Shown here one piece after another: positions 7,463 to 16,667 of a DNA stretch of 49,364 bases (positions are counted from its first letter, which is position 1; each line of letters starts with the position of its first letter). A model generated the notes under the pieces. The model worked only from the letters and a program-made list of their open reading frames with translations. It was not told where the DNA came from and did not search any database. The stretch is from Candidatus Tayloriibacteriota bacterium (GTDB lineage Bacteria > Patescibacteriota > Minisyncoccia > Phycocordibacterales > SIBU01), in assembly GCA_016188455.1 (NCBI GenBank), contig JACPHR010000006.1, positions 1-49,364 of the forward strand. The letters are read 5' to 3'. The position numbers were made by a program, and so were the translations under genes.

Positions 7463-7705
7463 CATATAAACACGCATGCATTATTCGCGACCGTGAATAA
7501 TGCATCCGTGTATCAATGTTATTAAAATCATTCCAACATTCTGTAGAATTCACACTTAGTCAACCGCTCCGGCACACTCACGCGGTACAGAGGTAAGCAA
7601 CAACGCTGTAGCGTTGTTACTTACCGATTAGATATTTCCATTTTACCATCCATCTTTAAGATTGCTATAGCAATCTTAAAGATGGATGGTGTTTGCGCTT
7701 AAAAA
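7463..7705. repeat. Convergent spacer with three inverted repeats
   Basis: No gene is seen between the HIT gene and pgk. It holds GCATTATTC/GAATAATGC (7484-7504), GTAAG-AACAACGCT/AGCGTTGTT-CTTAC (7592-7624, one bulge) and the perfect 44-base palindrome at 7646-7689. None has a long T-run, but they could end transcription from both sides or be mobile palindromic elements. Confidence 0.65.
7646..7689. repeat. P1 palindrome, copy 1 (44 bases, perfect)
   Basis: CCATCCATCTTTAAGATTGC and its exact complement meet at a central TATA. An identical core recurs at 48935-48980, and a half-copy lies at 33163-33177, so this is a dispersed element. Confidence 0.9.
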
Positions 7706-8836
7706 TTACACTGAATTCTCGAGCGCCTCGATTCCCGGCAGAGTTTCGTTCGCCAGAAAATCAAGCATGGCGCCGCCGCCGGTGGAGACAAAAGAGAATT
7801 TGTCCAAGACGTTGATTTTTGAAATGCAAGCCAGAGTATCGCCGCCGCCGACAATCGTTTCGGCGGAGGACGCCACAATCGCTTTAGCCAGCGCTTCAGT
7901 GCCGGCGGCAAAGCCTTTTTCATAAACGCCGAGCGTGCCGTTCCAGAGAATAAATTTGGCTGAGGCGAACTTTTCCGCGAGTAAGGCGAGCGTCTCCGGC
8001 CCGGCGTCAAGAATATTGTCGCCGGGTAAAACTTCGGCCGGCTTTTTCGTCGCCCGTTTGCCGGCATTTTCCGCCACAACGTCAACCGGCAGAATGAGTT
8101 TGGGACTTTGGAGTACGCCGGCAAAACCAAAATCCGCCTCGGAATGTTTTGAAAGACCGATTTCGCGGCCTTGGACCTTAAAAAGATCGTTGGCCAGCGC
8201 CCCGCCGATAAACACGGAGTCGGCTGACCGGAGAAATTTTTTGACCAATGGCAACTTTGTTTCAAACTTGGCGCCGGCCAAGACAAAGACAAAGGGCCTG
8301 GGCGCTTTAAAAGCGCGCGCCAAGCGCGCCGCTTCTTCCGCCAATAAAAAGCCCGCGTAACTCGGCAAAAATTTTGGTATGCCGACGATTGAGGCGTGGG
8401 CGCGGTGGGAAACCGAAAAGGCGTCGTTGACGTAAACGTCCCCGAAGGAAGCGAGGGTTTTGGCAAAGTCCGGATTATCGGCAACCTCGCCCGGGTCGCG
8501 CCGCAGATTTTCAAGAAAGAGGACGCCGCCGGGCTCTAGCGTCTTGAGGCTCCCGGGCAATTCGGCGAGCGACGGTACGAACTTCAGACTGACGAACTGG
8601 TTGAGATGTTCGGCGACAAGTTTCAGGGAATCCGTTTCCTGACTGTCGGTGTGCGCCAAAATAACCGTGCGGGCACGCCGCCCCACGAGGTGCTGAAGCG
8701 TCGGCAGAGAGCGCCGCAGGCGAAAATCGTCCCGCACTTGGCCCCCGACAATCGGGAGATTAAGGTCAAGTCGAAGTAAAACAGTCGCACCGGGGGAAAT
8801 TACCGTCTCGTCAACCGTTTTAAAATTAAAGCCCAT
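7706..8836 (-). CDS. pgk: Phosphoglycerate kinase
   Basis: A 376-residue glycolytic kinase (1,3-bisphosphoglycerate + ADP to 3-phosphoglycerate + ATP). Visible: LLRLDLNLPIVGGQVRDDFRL, FLENLRRDPGE, YVNDAFSVSHRAHASIVGIP, FVFVLAGAKFETKLPLV, ILWNGTLGVYEKGF and the C-terminal SFVSTGGGAMLDFL. It is slightly short, and the usual SHLGRP substrate motif is replaced by AHTDSQE, a notable divergence. The start MGFNFKTVDE is chosen because homology begins there; it overlaps the end of tpiA by 11 bases, so the two are translationally coupled. Confidence 0.94.
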   Translation of the reverse strand: MGFNFKTVDETVISPGATVLLRLDLNLPIVGGQVRDDFRLRRSLPTLQHLVGRRARTVILAHTDSQETDSLKLVAEHLNQFVSLKFVPSLAELPGSLKTLEPGGVLFLENLRRDPGEVADNPDFAKTLASFGDVYVNDAFSVSHRAHASIVGIPKFLPSYAGFLLAEEAARLARAFKAPRPFVFVLAGAKFETKLPLVKKFLRSADSVFIGGALANDLFKVQGREIGLSKHSEADFGFAGVLQSPKLILPVDVVAENAGKRATKKPAEVLPGDNILDAGPETLALLAEKFASAKFILWNGTLGVYEKGFAAGTEALAKAIVASSAETIVGGGDTLACISKINVLDKFSFVSTGGGAMLDFLANETLPGIEALENSV

Positions 8837-9596
8837 TGATGGTACGGAGAAGTTTTGTAAAATTTTCCGGGTCAAGACTCTCCCGACCGACCAAAAGCCC
8901 CTCAACCTCGCCCTCTTTGACAATCAATCCGGCGTTTTCAAAATTGACCGAGCCACCGTAAAGAATCGGCGCGGCAAGCGCCGCGTCTTTGCCGAAAAGG
9001 TCGGTCAAAACTTTCTTGATAAACAAACTCATTTCGTAAACATCAGCCGGTTTCATGGCCTCTTTGAAGCTCTTGCCTATGGCCCAGAGCGGTTCATAGG
9101 CGATCAAAACCCGCCGCAAATCTCTCGGCCGCGCGCCGGCGAGCGAACTCTTGATTTGATTTTTGAGAAATTCAAAATAGGCGCCGCCGGCATCGCGTTC
9201 CCGCTCGCCGACGCAAACAATCGCTCTTAAACCGGCGCGCGCCGCGGCCAGGGCTTTTTTTGAAACCACAAGGTCGGTTTCCCCCCGCGCTCGCCTTTCG
9301 GAGTGGCCGACAATGGTGAAAGAAGCGCCGAGTGAGAGCGCCATGGCCGGACTAATCTCGCCGGTGTACGGCCCGCTTCGCTCCCAAAAAATATCCTGAA
9401 CTCCCAGAGAAAAGTTCTTGCCGGTTTTAGCCGAAGACTTTTTAAAAAGCCCGAGGTAGACCGCCGGCGGGCAGATAACAACCTCCAACTGCTTGAATTT
9501 TTTCGCTCGGCGGCTGATAGTGGAAAAAATTTCCCGGGCGCGCGCCGACGTTTCCGGATTCATCTTCCAATTGCCGACAATTATTTTCTTCTTCAT
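8826..9596 (-). CDS. tpiA: Triosephosphate isomerase
   Basis: A 256-residue TIM-barrel enzyme interconverting DHAP and glyceraldehyde-3-phosphate. Catalytic features are visible: VGNWKMNPET (substrate-binding Asn/Lys), TIVGHSERRA (His), AYEPLWAIG (Glu) and ILYGGSVNFEN (phosphate loop). It heads a tpiA-pgk operon driven by a leaderless extended -10 promoter. Confidence 0.96.
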   Translation of the reverse strand: MKKKIIVGNWKMNPETSARAREIFSTISRRAKKFKQLEVVICPPAVYLGLFKKSSAKTGKNFSLGVQDIFWERSGPYTGEISPAMALSLGASFTIVGHSERRARGETDLVVSKKALAAARAGLRAIVCVGERERDAGGAYFEFLKNQIKSSLAGARPRDLRRVLIAYEPLWAIGKSFKEAMKPADVYEMSLFIKKVLTDLFGKDAALAAPILYGGSVNFENAGLIVKEGEVEGLLVGRESLDPENFTKLLRTINGL

Positions 9597-9602
9597 GGTC
9601 AG

Positions 9603-9611
9603 ATTATATCA
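9603..9611 (-). promoter_or_regulatory. Extended -10 of a leaderless tpiA transcript
   Basis: Minus strand TGATATAATctgaccATG: a perfect extended -10 exactly 6 bases before the start codon. Transcription would start at the ATG itself. Confidence 0.75.
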
Positions 9612-9689
9612 CCAGAAATCAGTAAAAAACAAAATGACGATTTCTCGCCTGTCCCCACTTTCAACTTTTCACTTTACACTTTCAACTTC

Positions 9690-11012
9690 CTATTGCACCT
9701 CCCGCCAACCGTCAAAAACATAGCTGCCAGAAGGTCCTGAAGTAAATAAGAGGTTAGCCAAGCCCGTGTCATAAACCACTTCGGCGCTGTTCTGGAGACG
9801 AAGCCGGTAAGCCGTCACTTCTTTTAGGCTGATGCTGTTTTGGAGACGAATCTCGCCTAAAGCCGCGTACAAAAGGACGGCGCCGCTGACGTTGTTCTGG
9901 GCGATAATCGCCTCTTCGCCACTTCCATTGCCTCCGTTCGCCGCCCGATTATTTTGCGATATCAACACCACGAAAGAGCCGGGTGTCCCCGACCCCTGAA
10001 ATTGGACCGAGTTACTCAGGGTAATGATACTGCTGTCGGTATGGTCAGCCGGATTGTCGGCAACAATAGGAATGCTCTTGTGGCCGAGCGAGGGCGACAC
10101 TTTAATCGTCGGACTGTTTTTGACGGTGATATTGCCGGCAACCCAAAGCGCCCCGCCCAGAGTGACGGTGTAGTTGTTGCCGCTGATTTCCAAATCGCAG
10201 TTGATTTTCGCGGGGCCGATGGTGGCGGTATCGCTGATTTTGTACGGGCACGGCGAGGCAATTGTGCCTCCCGCCGCCGCGTCATTTTGCCATTGCGTTA
10301 CCTGGGCGGCGGCAATCGGCAGTGTTGAAGTGGCCTGGTCCGCGCTCCCCGGATAAAGCGTCCCCGCCACCGTACTGCCGCTAATCGTCTGATAATACGC
10401 GTCTTTGTCAATGGTGGAGTTTCGTATGATATGAGCGTAGGCGGAACTGGTGGCGTGGACGCCGTCAATTTGGCCGTTTGGCCCGGCGGACACGGCGTCG
10501 CCTTTTATGAGATTGCTTCCCGCGCCGGTTACGGGGCCGTTTGAGTACAAATTGCCGGCAACCGAGGAGGTGTTCTCAAGTATGACGCCGCCGGCTCCAA
10601 CCTGCACGCCGTAATTAAACGAGGCGCCGCTGCCCGAAATGAGATGTGTCCGGATGTTTCTCGTGAGATTGAAGCCGTTGCCAGAAGAGTTAATTTGCAG
10701 TCCGCCCGCGACCGTCGTTGAAGTGGCCGTTGCCCGGTAGCCGCCAAGAGAGAGGGTGGAAGGCGAGGTGAATTTTTTATTGGTCTTCAGGCGGTACAGA
10801 GCGTCTTCATTGACCGATTGCGAGGCAAAGAGACTAGCCCGAGTCCGCAGAAAATCATCGGCCTGCTTTAGCTGGCGAAGAACCGGATTGATGACGCCGA
10901 TGCTCACAGTGGCGGCGATGACCAAAAAAAAGACCACGGCGGTAATGACGGCCTGGCCCCGATTAGTTGTGAGTTGTGAGTTGTGAGTTGTAAGTTTCAT
11001 TATAATTACCAA
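9690..11012 (-). CDS. PilX-like type IV pilus-associated protein
   Basis: About 440 residues. An N-terminal hydrophobic helix (GQAVITAVVFFLVIAATVSIGV) is followed by a long Ser/Thr/Gly/Asn-rich domain with beta-helix character (GGVILENTSSVAGNLYSNG, GNITVKNSPTIKVSPS). This is typical of the large last protein of CPR pilus loci. The leader peptide KLTTHNSQLTTNRG is encoded by a tandem CTTACAACTCACAACTCACA-type repeat. It overlaps the preceding prepilin gene by 7 bases. Probable role: a minor, surface-exposed pilus component or tip protein; not demonstrated. Confidence 0.7.
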   Translation of the reverse strand: MVIIMKLTTHNSQLTTNRGQAVITAVVFFLVIAATVSIGVINPVLRQLKQADDFLRTRASLFASQSVNEDALYRLKTNKKFTSPSTLSLGGYRATATSTTVAGGLQINSSGNGFNLTRNIRTHLISGSGASFNYGVQVGAGGVILENTSSVAGNLYSNGPVTGAGSNLIKGDAVSAGPNGQIDGVHATSSAYAHIIRNSTIDKDAYYQTISGSTVAGTLYPGSADQATSTLPIAAAQVTQWQNDAAAGGTIASPCPYKISDTATIGPAKINCDLEISGNNYTVTLGGALWVAGNITVKNSPTIKVSPSLGHKSIPIVADNPADHTDSSIITLSNSVQFQGSGTPGSFVVLISQNNRAANGGNGSGEEAIIAQNNVSGAVLLYAALGEIRLQNSISLKEVTAYRLRLQNSAEVVYDTGLANLLFTSGPSGSYVFDGWREVQ

Positions 11013-11596
11013 TAGGAATCTCTCAAAAGGGCCGTGGCGTAAAAATTGGCCGAATGAGTGGTGGAACCGGCACCGGCGGAAAGAGTCAGCTCAATTTTGA
11101 CCGCTTGAGAAATACCGGTGTTCATTTGCCGGAATATCAGATTGCCCACGGTAACGTCGGGAAGAGTCAGCGGTCCTAAATCGCCGCCGTCCTGCTTCAC
11201 TCTAAGCGCTCCACCCGAAACATAAAATTGAAAAGTTTGAGGGCTGCCGGTCGCGGTCGTGGTATTGAGCGTCAGCGCTCCCGGACTGGCATCCAAGACG
11301 CTCTGCGGCCCGTTGACACTCCTAGCGTTCCTGATGTCGCGAACCACCCTGTCTAGAGCGGTCACAGCGGAACTTTGGATGTGCCGCGAGAGCTTGAGAT
11401 AGCCGTAGGCCCGAGACATGCCGAGAAGCATGCTGACCGTCGCCACCATAACGAGCGCGAGCAGAGCGACGTAAATTATCATTTCAACGAGGGAGAATCC
11501 CCTGCGGGAAGAATCACGAATCAGGAATAACGAATCACGATAAGACCCGAAATCTCTCCTTCGAATCCCCCGCCCTATTCTTGATTCTTTATTCAT
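11006..11596 (-). CDS. PilW-like prepilin
   Basis: A 196-residue type IV prepilin-like protein. The processing motif is RRG-FSLVEMIIYVALLALVM (cleavage expected after G34), with the conserved Glu at +5 and a hydrophobic helix. The C-terminal part is beta-rich. The unusually long leader (about 33 residues, containing SYRDSLFLIRDSSR) is encoded by GATTCGTGATTC-type words that also occur in spacers of this genome. Third pilin-like gene in the pilB operon. Confidence 0.85.
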   Translation of the reverse strand: MNKESRIGRGIRRRDFGSYRDSLFLIRDSSRRGFSLVEMIIYVALLALVMVATVSMLLGMSRAYGYLKLSRHIQSSAVTALDRVVRDIRNARSVNGPQSVLDASPGALTLNTTTATGSPQTFQFYVSGGALRVKQDGGDLGPLTLPDVTVGNLIFRQMNTGISQAVKIELTLSAGAGSTTHSANFYATALLRDSYW

Positions 11597-11604
11597 AATT
11601 CTTT

Positions 11605-12108
11605 TCAGTTACTGAACAAATTGGTAAGATAGCTTGAAATGAAACGGAGAGAGGTGGTCGCGCCGTTCGGCCATGAAACATAGATTGTGAGCTTCTTCGT
11701 GCCCGGGTCAACGCTACCGCTTTCGGCTATGTTGTCGTTGCCGTCGCGATTGACGTTTTCAAGCACAATGTAACGGCTGTACACATCGTCAATTTTTGAA
11801 GCCGTGGCGGCGGTAACCCAGCGCGTACCGTTCCAAGAAAGATAGTAGTTGGTACCGACAGCGAGATTGGCGATATTGTTGGTCCAGCCGTAATCACGAA
11901 TGACACTCATGGCTTCAAGGCCTTCTTCCAGAAGGTAAGCCGCCTTTATATTGCCGAGGGTGCTCGCGCCGACGCGCACAAAGACGTTGTAAGCGGTGAG
12001 CAGGCCGGTAACGGCCAGGAGCAGAATGGCGGTGCCGACGACAACTTCAAGGAGCGAGACGCCTCGCGAAAAACCTTTGACTTTTAACCTTTGACTTTTG
12101 ACGAACAT
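11605..12108 (-). CDS. PilV-like prepilin
   Basis: A 167-residue prepilin with the processing site FSRG-VSLLEVVVGTAILLLAV and Glu at +5. The leader MFVKSQRLKVKGFSRG is encoded by GTCAAAAGTCAAAGGTTAA words typical of spacers here. The mature domain contains IRDYGWTNNIANLAVGTNYYLSWNG, seen in minor pilins. It lies 8 bases upstream of the PilW-like gene. Confidence 0.85.
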   Translation of the reverse strand: MFVKSQRLKVKGFSRGVSLLEVVVGTAILLLAVTGLLTAYNVFVRVGASTLGNIKAAYLLEEGLEAMSVIRDYGWTNNIANLAVGTNYYLSWNGTRWVTAATASKIDDVYSRYIVLENVNRDGNDNIAESGSVDPGTKKLTIYVSWPNGATTSLRFISSYLTNLFSN

Positions 12109-12156
12109 AAATAATGGCTGGGGCTTGGTTAATGGTTAACGGTTAATGGTTAAATG

Positions 12157-12756
12157 TTAATTGCTGAAAGCAATGCCGGTGGCGAAGATGGTAATGCTTT
12201 TTGACTGAGTCGGGCTGGCCGCTAGCGAAAGCACCACCGTGCCGCTCTGGGCCGTTTCGCCGGTCAAAGCTTTAAACAAAACTTCACTGCCACCGCCGGC
12301 CAAGGTAATGGCTGAGATTTGAACGAGCGGATTCATGGGCTCAATAACATTGGAAGCGTCCGAGGACGAATAAACGGGACCGGCAAAAAGCACCGCTTTG
12401 GCCGCTTCAAAATGAACGCCGTAGACCGAACTGTTTTTGGCCGAAAGAGTTTGGCTTCTGGCTTGGTCTAAAAGAGAGAGTACCACCGCGGTCTCTTTAT
12501 CAAGCGCCTCGCGACCGGCCGCTTTGGAAAAAACTCCGGTGACGACGAGCGTGACGATGCCCGCGAGCGCCAGCACTACAAGCATTTCAAGCAAAGTGAA
12601 ACCCCTTGCCCGATGCGAAAATTGCGAATTACCATTCGAATGTTGCGAATGAAGAATCTGCTTCGGTTTCAGGTATGCATTATCCAAATTCACGGTATTC
12701 ATATTGTTCGCGTCATTCGCATGAATTCGCGGGTTCGCATCGCTGTTATTAAACAT
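12157..12756 (-). CDS. GspH/FimT-like prepilin
   Basis: A 199-residue prepilin with RARG-FTLLEMLVVLALAGIVTL, Glu at +5. The leader is about 52 residues, far longer than usual, Asn/His-rich and encoded by GCGAAT/CGCAATT-like words. An internal start is possible but none nearer the cleavage site is convincing. Its start overlaps the pilC stop by 8 bases, so it is coupled to pilC. Confidence 0.85.
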   Translation of the reverse strand: MFNNSDANPRIHANDANNMNTVNLDNAYLKPKQILHSQHSNGNSQFSHRARGFTLLEMLVVLALAGIVTLVVTGVFSKAAGREALDKETAVVLSLLDQARSQTLSAKNSSVYGVHFEAAKAVLFAGPVYSSSDASNVIEPMNPLVQISAITLAGGGSEVLFKALTGETAQSGTVVLSLAASPTQSKSITIFATGIAFSN

Positions 12757-13963
12757 TATTCAAAACCGAGTACATGGGCGTAATCATGGCCACGGCGAAA
12801 AAGCCGACGACCGCCCCTATAAAAACCATCAGGAAGGGCTCTATGACGGTGGACATGTCTTTGGTCTTTTGCGCCACCTCGTCCTCGTAAAAAGCGCCGA
12901 CGCTCGCGAGCATTTCGGAAATTTTTCCCGTTTCCTCCCCGACCGCGAGCATTTCGGAAAGAAAAACCGGATACAGGTCGTCGTGCTCCATGAAGACCGC
13001 CGACATGACCGAGCCTTTTTCAATGGCTGCCTCGGCCAGCCGTAAAATTTCTTTGTAGTACGAGTTTTGAAGCACCTCGCCGGTGATGGTAAGCGCGCTT
13101 GTCACCGGCACGCCGGCCGAGAGCAGTGAGGAAAGAGTTCGGGCCGTGCGGGCGGTGTTGCTTTCCCTGACAATGGTGGAAATAAGCGGCGTGTGGAGCA
13201 AGGCGAAATCAAAAAAGCGCCGGCCAAATCTATTTTTGGCAAAGGCATAGAGAAGAACGATGGAGAGCGCGAGCAGACCGATGCTGGAAAAGATATGGCC
13301 GTGCAGAAAATCGCTCACGGCAATCACTACCTTGGTTGAAATCGGCAATTCGCTGTGGAGCTCTTTGAAAGTGGCCGTCAGCGTCGGCACGACGTATATC
13401 AAAAGCAGGCCGCCGATAACGAGCATCACCGAAAGAATAATCGCCGGATAAACCATGGCGCCGCGGACCTTGCGTTCAAGCTCGTATAAAATGTTCATCT
13501 GAAAGCCGACGGCTTTAAGCGAGCCGGACAGGCCGCCAGACTCTTCGCCCGCTTTTACCATTGACACGAAAAGGGATGAGAAAACTCCGGGAAAACCGGC
13601 CAGGCCGTCGCTCAAAGACTGGCCTTTTTTGATGCTGTCGTTCAAATCCGAAAACAACTCTTTTAGTTTCTTCTTTTTACTCTGGCGCTCCAAGACGGTT
13701 AGCGCTCGGGACAGGGGCAGGCCGGCCTCAAGCATGGAGCCGAGATTTCTAGCAAGCACGATTTTGTCGCGGGTGGTAATCCGGCCGAAAAATTTAAGAT
13801 AGTTCATCACGCTCCAAGATATTTTTGGCGCCGCCTCGGCGGTGGCCAAGACGACATCGCCCTCTTTCCGCAGGTCTCTGTAAAGAGTGAACTTGTCGGG
13901 GGCCTCCCGCTCTGCCTCATAGACTTCCCCGTTGGCTTTTTGAGCTTTGAACTTAAAACGCAT
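12749..13963 (-). CDS. pilC: Type IV pilus inner-membrane platform protein PilC
   Basis: A 404-residue GspF/PilC protein, the inner-membrane platform turned by PilB. Two T2SSF domains are visible: LARNLGSMLEAGLPLSRALTVLE with a following membrane segment (VYPAIILSVMLVIGGLLLIYVVPTL), then RTLSSLLSAGVPVTSALTITGE and the C-terminal IEPFLMVFIGAVVGFFAVAMITPMYSV. It lies between pilB and the prepilin genes; the 103-base spacer before it is an inverted repeat of spacer words. Confidence 0.95.
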   Translation of the reverse strand: MRFKFKAQKANGEVYEAEREAPDKFTLYRDLRKEGDVVLATAEAAPKISWSVMNYLKFFGRITTRDKIVLARNLGSMLEAGLPLSRALTVLERQSKKKKLKELFSDLNDSIKKGQSLSDGLAGFPGVFSSLFVSMVKAGEESGGLSGSLKAVGFQMNILYELERKVRGAMVYPAIILSVMLVIGGLLLIYVVPTLTATFKELHSELPISTKVVIAVSDFLHGHIFSSIGLLALSIVLLYAFAKNRFGRRFFDFALLHTPLISTIVRESNTARTARTLSSLLSAGVPVTSALTITGEVLQNSYYKEILRLAEAAIEKGSVMSAVFMEHDDLYPVFLSEMLAVGEETGKISEMLASVGAFYEDEVAQKTKDMSTVIEPFLMVFIGAVVGFFAVAMITPMYSVLNNV

Positions 13964-14060
13964 AACTAATTACTGAATAACTTATAACTGAATAACAAAA
14001 ACGTCGCCGCTGGTAACCTCCGCTGTCGTGATTCAGTTATTCAGTAATATGTTATCAGTT
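13964..14060. repeat. Inverted-repeat spacer (copy 2) between pilB and pilC
   Basis: The same ATTACTGAATAACTTATAAC word as at 2350, followed after a unique centre by its mirror TTCAGTTATTCAGTAATATG. It has no gene. The shared words at unrelated loci suggest a copied element. Confidence 0.7.
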
Positions 14061-14066
14061 ATTCTG

Positions 14067-15821
14067 TCACTCCGACACCACCCTAAACACTTCCTCAATC
14101 GTCGTGATGCCCTGAACCGCTTTGAAAATGCCGTCCTCAAGCATGGTGAGCATGCCTTCTTTCCTGGCTTGGGCTTCAATCTCGCCGGCGGCGGCGCCCC
14201 GCAAGATCAGTTCTTTTATGGCGGCCGAAACTTTCAAGGTCTCATGAATGCCGATTCGGCTGCTGTAGCCGTCCTGGCACTCTTTTGAGGGCTTGGCTTT
14301 GTAAAAAGGGATTTTCTCCCAGACGGCGGTCTGAGAGACTATCTTCTCCGCTTTCAACGTAGCGAGCACCTTCACCAAATCAACCGACTTGCCGAGGGTG
14401 CCAAGCGCGGCCTTGTTTAAAAAATATTTCTCCTTGGTTTGACAAAGTTTTCTCACTAGGCGCTGGGCGATGATGACGTTAACCGTGGAAACCATGAGAA
14501 ACGGTTCCACTTTCATGTCAATCAAACGGGGAATGGCGCCCGAGGCGGAATTGGTGTGCAGGGTTGAAAGCACCAGGTGGCCGGTGAGCGCGGCGTTGAC
14601 CGCCAAGCTCGCCGTCTCGTTGTCGCGGATTTCGCCGACCATCACGATGTCCGGGTCTTGCCGAACGAGCGAGCGCAGGCCCGAGCCGAAAGTGAAGCCG
14701 ATTTCCGGCTTGACCTGGGTCTGGTTGACCCGCGGCATCTGGTATTCCACCGGGTCTTCAACGGTGGAAATGTTGACCTCCGGCGTGTTTAAAATGTCCA
14801 AAATGGTGTAAAGGGTCGTGGTCTTGCCGCAGCCGGTGGGGCCGGTGTTGAGAATCATGCCTGTCTTGAGCTTCAGCCCTTGGTGGATTTTTTCAAGCGA
14901 GTCGCCGTGGAAACCCAAACCTTCAAGGGTGAAGCCGTCGCCGCTCTCGCGCAAAAGCCGCATGACTGTTTTCTCGCCGAAGTAAGTTGGCAAGATTGAA
15001 ACGCGAAGCGACACTTTCTCGTTGTTCATTTCAATCTTGAATCGGCCGTCCTGAGGCAGACGCTTCTCGTCCAGTTTCAAATTGGAGAGCACTTTGATGC
15101 GGGCGGTCATACCGTCGCCGGCGTTTTTGGGCAAGGTCATGGTGTCGTGAAGGATGCCGTCAATCCGATAGCGGACGAGCACCTGGTTTTCCATCGGTTC
15201 AATGTGAATGTCCGACGCCCCTTGCAAAATGGCGTGCTTCAAGAGAGTGTCAATGATGCGCACCACCGGCAGGTCTTCGGCCATTTTTTTCAAATCCTTG
15301 ACGCTGGAATCCGAGCCGGCTTCGGCCGCCGGAATGTTCTTGAGGGCCGCGGACTCCTTTTCTATGATGTCGCCGAATTCGGCCTTGAGGCTCTTTTGGT
15401 ACTGGAGCAGGGCGCTTTTAACCGACTGGCTGTCGGTGAGGCGCGGCAGAATTTTCAAATGGACTTTTTTCTTGATGAAATCAATGGCCGTCAAATCATC
15501 CGTGTCAAGCATGGCCACCTCCAAGCTGTCGCCGGTCTTTTTGAACGCCACGATGTTGTGACTGCGGGCAATCGGCTCGGGGATAAGCGAGAGCACTTCA
15601 AAATCAAGCCTCTGGTCCTTGAGGTCAACGAACGGAATGCCGAGAATGTAAGCCTGAACCTTGCGCAAATCATCGTCGGTAATCTTGCCGCGGCTCACCA
15701 AAATATTGCCGACGCTCTGATTTTTTTCTTCGGCCTCTTTCTCCGTCTTTTCAAGCTCGGCCTTGGAAACCAGCCCCGAATCGGCCATAAACTCGCGCAA
15801 TTGTTTTTCTTCTATGAACAT
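14067..15821 (-). CDS. pilB: Type IV pilus assembly ATPase PilB
   Basis: A 584-residue hexameric ATPase powering pilus extension. Order: MshEN-type N-terminal domain (residues 1-150), linker, then the secretion ATPase with Walker A GPTGCGKTTTLYTIL near residue 330, Asp box STVEDPVEYQMPRVNQTQV, Walker B IVMVGEIRDNETASLAVNAA and His box LVLSTLHTN. The zinc-binding tetracysteine segment is degraded (only LCQ and ECQ Cys remain). No pilT or pilD is in the window. A TGATATAAT box (15836-15844) lies 14 bases before the ATG. Confidence 0.96.
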   Translation of the reverse strand: MFIEEKQLREFMADSGLVSKAELEKTEKEAEEKNQSVGNILVSRGKITDDDLRKVQAYILGIPFVDLKDQRLDFEVLSLIPEPIARSHNIVAFKKTGDSLEVAMLDTDDLTAIDFIKKKVHLKILPRLTDSQSVKSALLQYQKSLKAEFGDIIEKESAALKNIPAAEAGSDSSVKDLKKMAEDLPVVRIIDTLLKHAILQGASDIHIEPMENQVLVRYRIDGILHDTMTLPKNAGDGMTARIKVLSNLKLDEKRLPQDGRFKIEMNNEKVSLRVSILPTYFGEKTVMRLLRESGDGFTLEGLGFHGDSLEKIHQGLKLKTGMILNTGPTGCGKTTTLYTILDILNTPEVNISTVEDPVEYQMPRVNQTQVKPEIGFTFGSGLRSLVRQDPDIVMVGEIRDNETASLAVNAALTGHLVLSTLHTNSASGAIPRLIDMKVEPFLMVSTVNVIIAQRLVRKLCQTKEKYFLNKAALGTLGKSVDLVKVLATLKAEKIVSQTAVWEKIPFYKAKPSKECQDGYSSRIGIHETLKVSAAIKELILRGAAAGEIEAQARKEGMLTMLEDGIFKAVQGITTIEEVFRVVSE

Positions 15822-15835
15822 AGAATGTTCTAGAT

Positions 15836-15844
15836 ATTATATCA
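15836..15844 (-). promoter_or_regulatory. Extended -10 of the pilus operon
   Basis: Minus strand TGATATAAT, 14 bases before the pilB ATG, giving a predicted leader of about 7 bases. Same extended -10 form as the leaderless genes but not leaderless. Confidence 0.6.
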
Positions 15845-15941
15845 GAAAAAGGCGGAATCTTTTTCCACAAAGAACATAAAGAGTAAGAATACTTGCACCC
15901 GAGACAGTGCGAAGTGCATCAATAATATCTAATTACCATAT

Positions 15942-16595
15942 CTAAAAAATAGGAGTGAAATCCTCAAAATTAGAGTCTGTTATAAAACCCTTCACATATG
16001 TATTCCTCTTTGTTTGCTCCAGCGTATTTAACTCTATTGACCTTGGTATCTTCCCTTTGTTTTTAATAAAAATTTCAATTATCCTCATGATAAAATCGTG
16101 CGCAACAACAAGCTTGACGCCATCTTTAGATGCTATTTCATTAAAAAAACTCTGCACCCGAGCAAAAGTGTCAACATAAAATTCTGCGTTCTTCCCTGAA
16201 ACCATACCTCGAAATACCGAGCTGTTCACAGCGGCAATACCCTCACCTCCCTCAAACAATTTTCCCAAATCAAAACTGACCTCATCTAGTTCAGAAAACT
16301 TCTTGAGTGGCGGACGAACGCCTGACACCTTCTCAATCTCGTCTTGGAAAAGAATTGCGGTCTCACCGGTACGTGGTATTGTACTCGCATATATAAATTT
16401 TGAAGAAAGAATTTCTGGAAAATTAGCAGTTACCTCCTTTATCAGTAAAGTCGTCCTGTCTTTTTCTATCGGGGGATTAAGTTTGCCGCTCCCAAGATCA
16501 GAAAGTGTAGAGATTGGCATCTCGCTGTGGTCTTTGAATGGCAAAGATAATTTCCCATGCCTTAATATGAAATATCTAGAAGAATTTTTAATCAT
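15942..16595 (-). CDS. Histidine phosphatase superfamily protein
   Basis: A 217-residue phosphoglycerate mutase-like protein. The N-terminal RHG motif is FILRHGKLSLP and the second catalytic His is in KLVVAHDFIMRI; an Arg (IPRTGET) lies between. The substrate cannot be read from the sequence. The start MIKNSS is chosen over an upstream hydrophobic extension because the RHG strand begins directly after it. TGTTATACT (16607-16615) lies 11 bases upstream. It is the last gene of the leftward block next to the tryptophan island. Confidence 0.8.
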   Translation of the reverse strand: MIKNSSRYFILRHGKLSLPFKDHSEMPISTLSDLGSGKLNPPIEKDRTTLLIKEVTANFPEILSSKFIYASTIPRTGETAILFQDEIEKVSGVRPPLKKFSELDEVSFDLGKLFEGGEGIAAVNSSVFRGMVSGKNAEFYVDTFARVQSFFNEIASKDGVKLVVAHDFIMRIIEIFIKNKGKIPRSIELNTLEQTKRNTYVKGFITDSNFEDFTPIF

Positions 16596-16667
16596 TAGGT
16601 TATCGTAGTATAACAAATTAATAAAAAATAGAGGGAGAAGCAATTAGTTGCCGCCCCCTCTTCCCAA

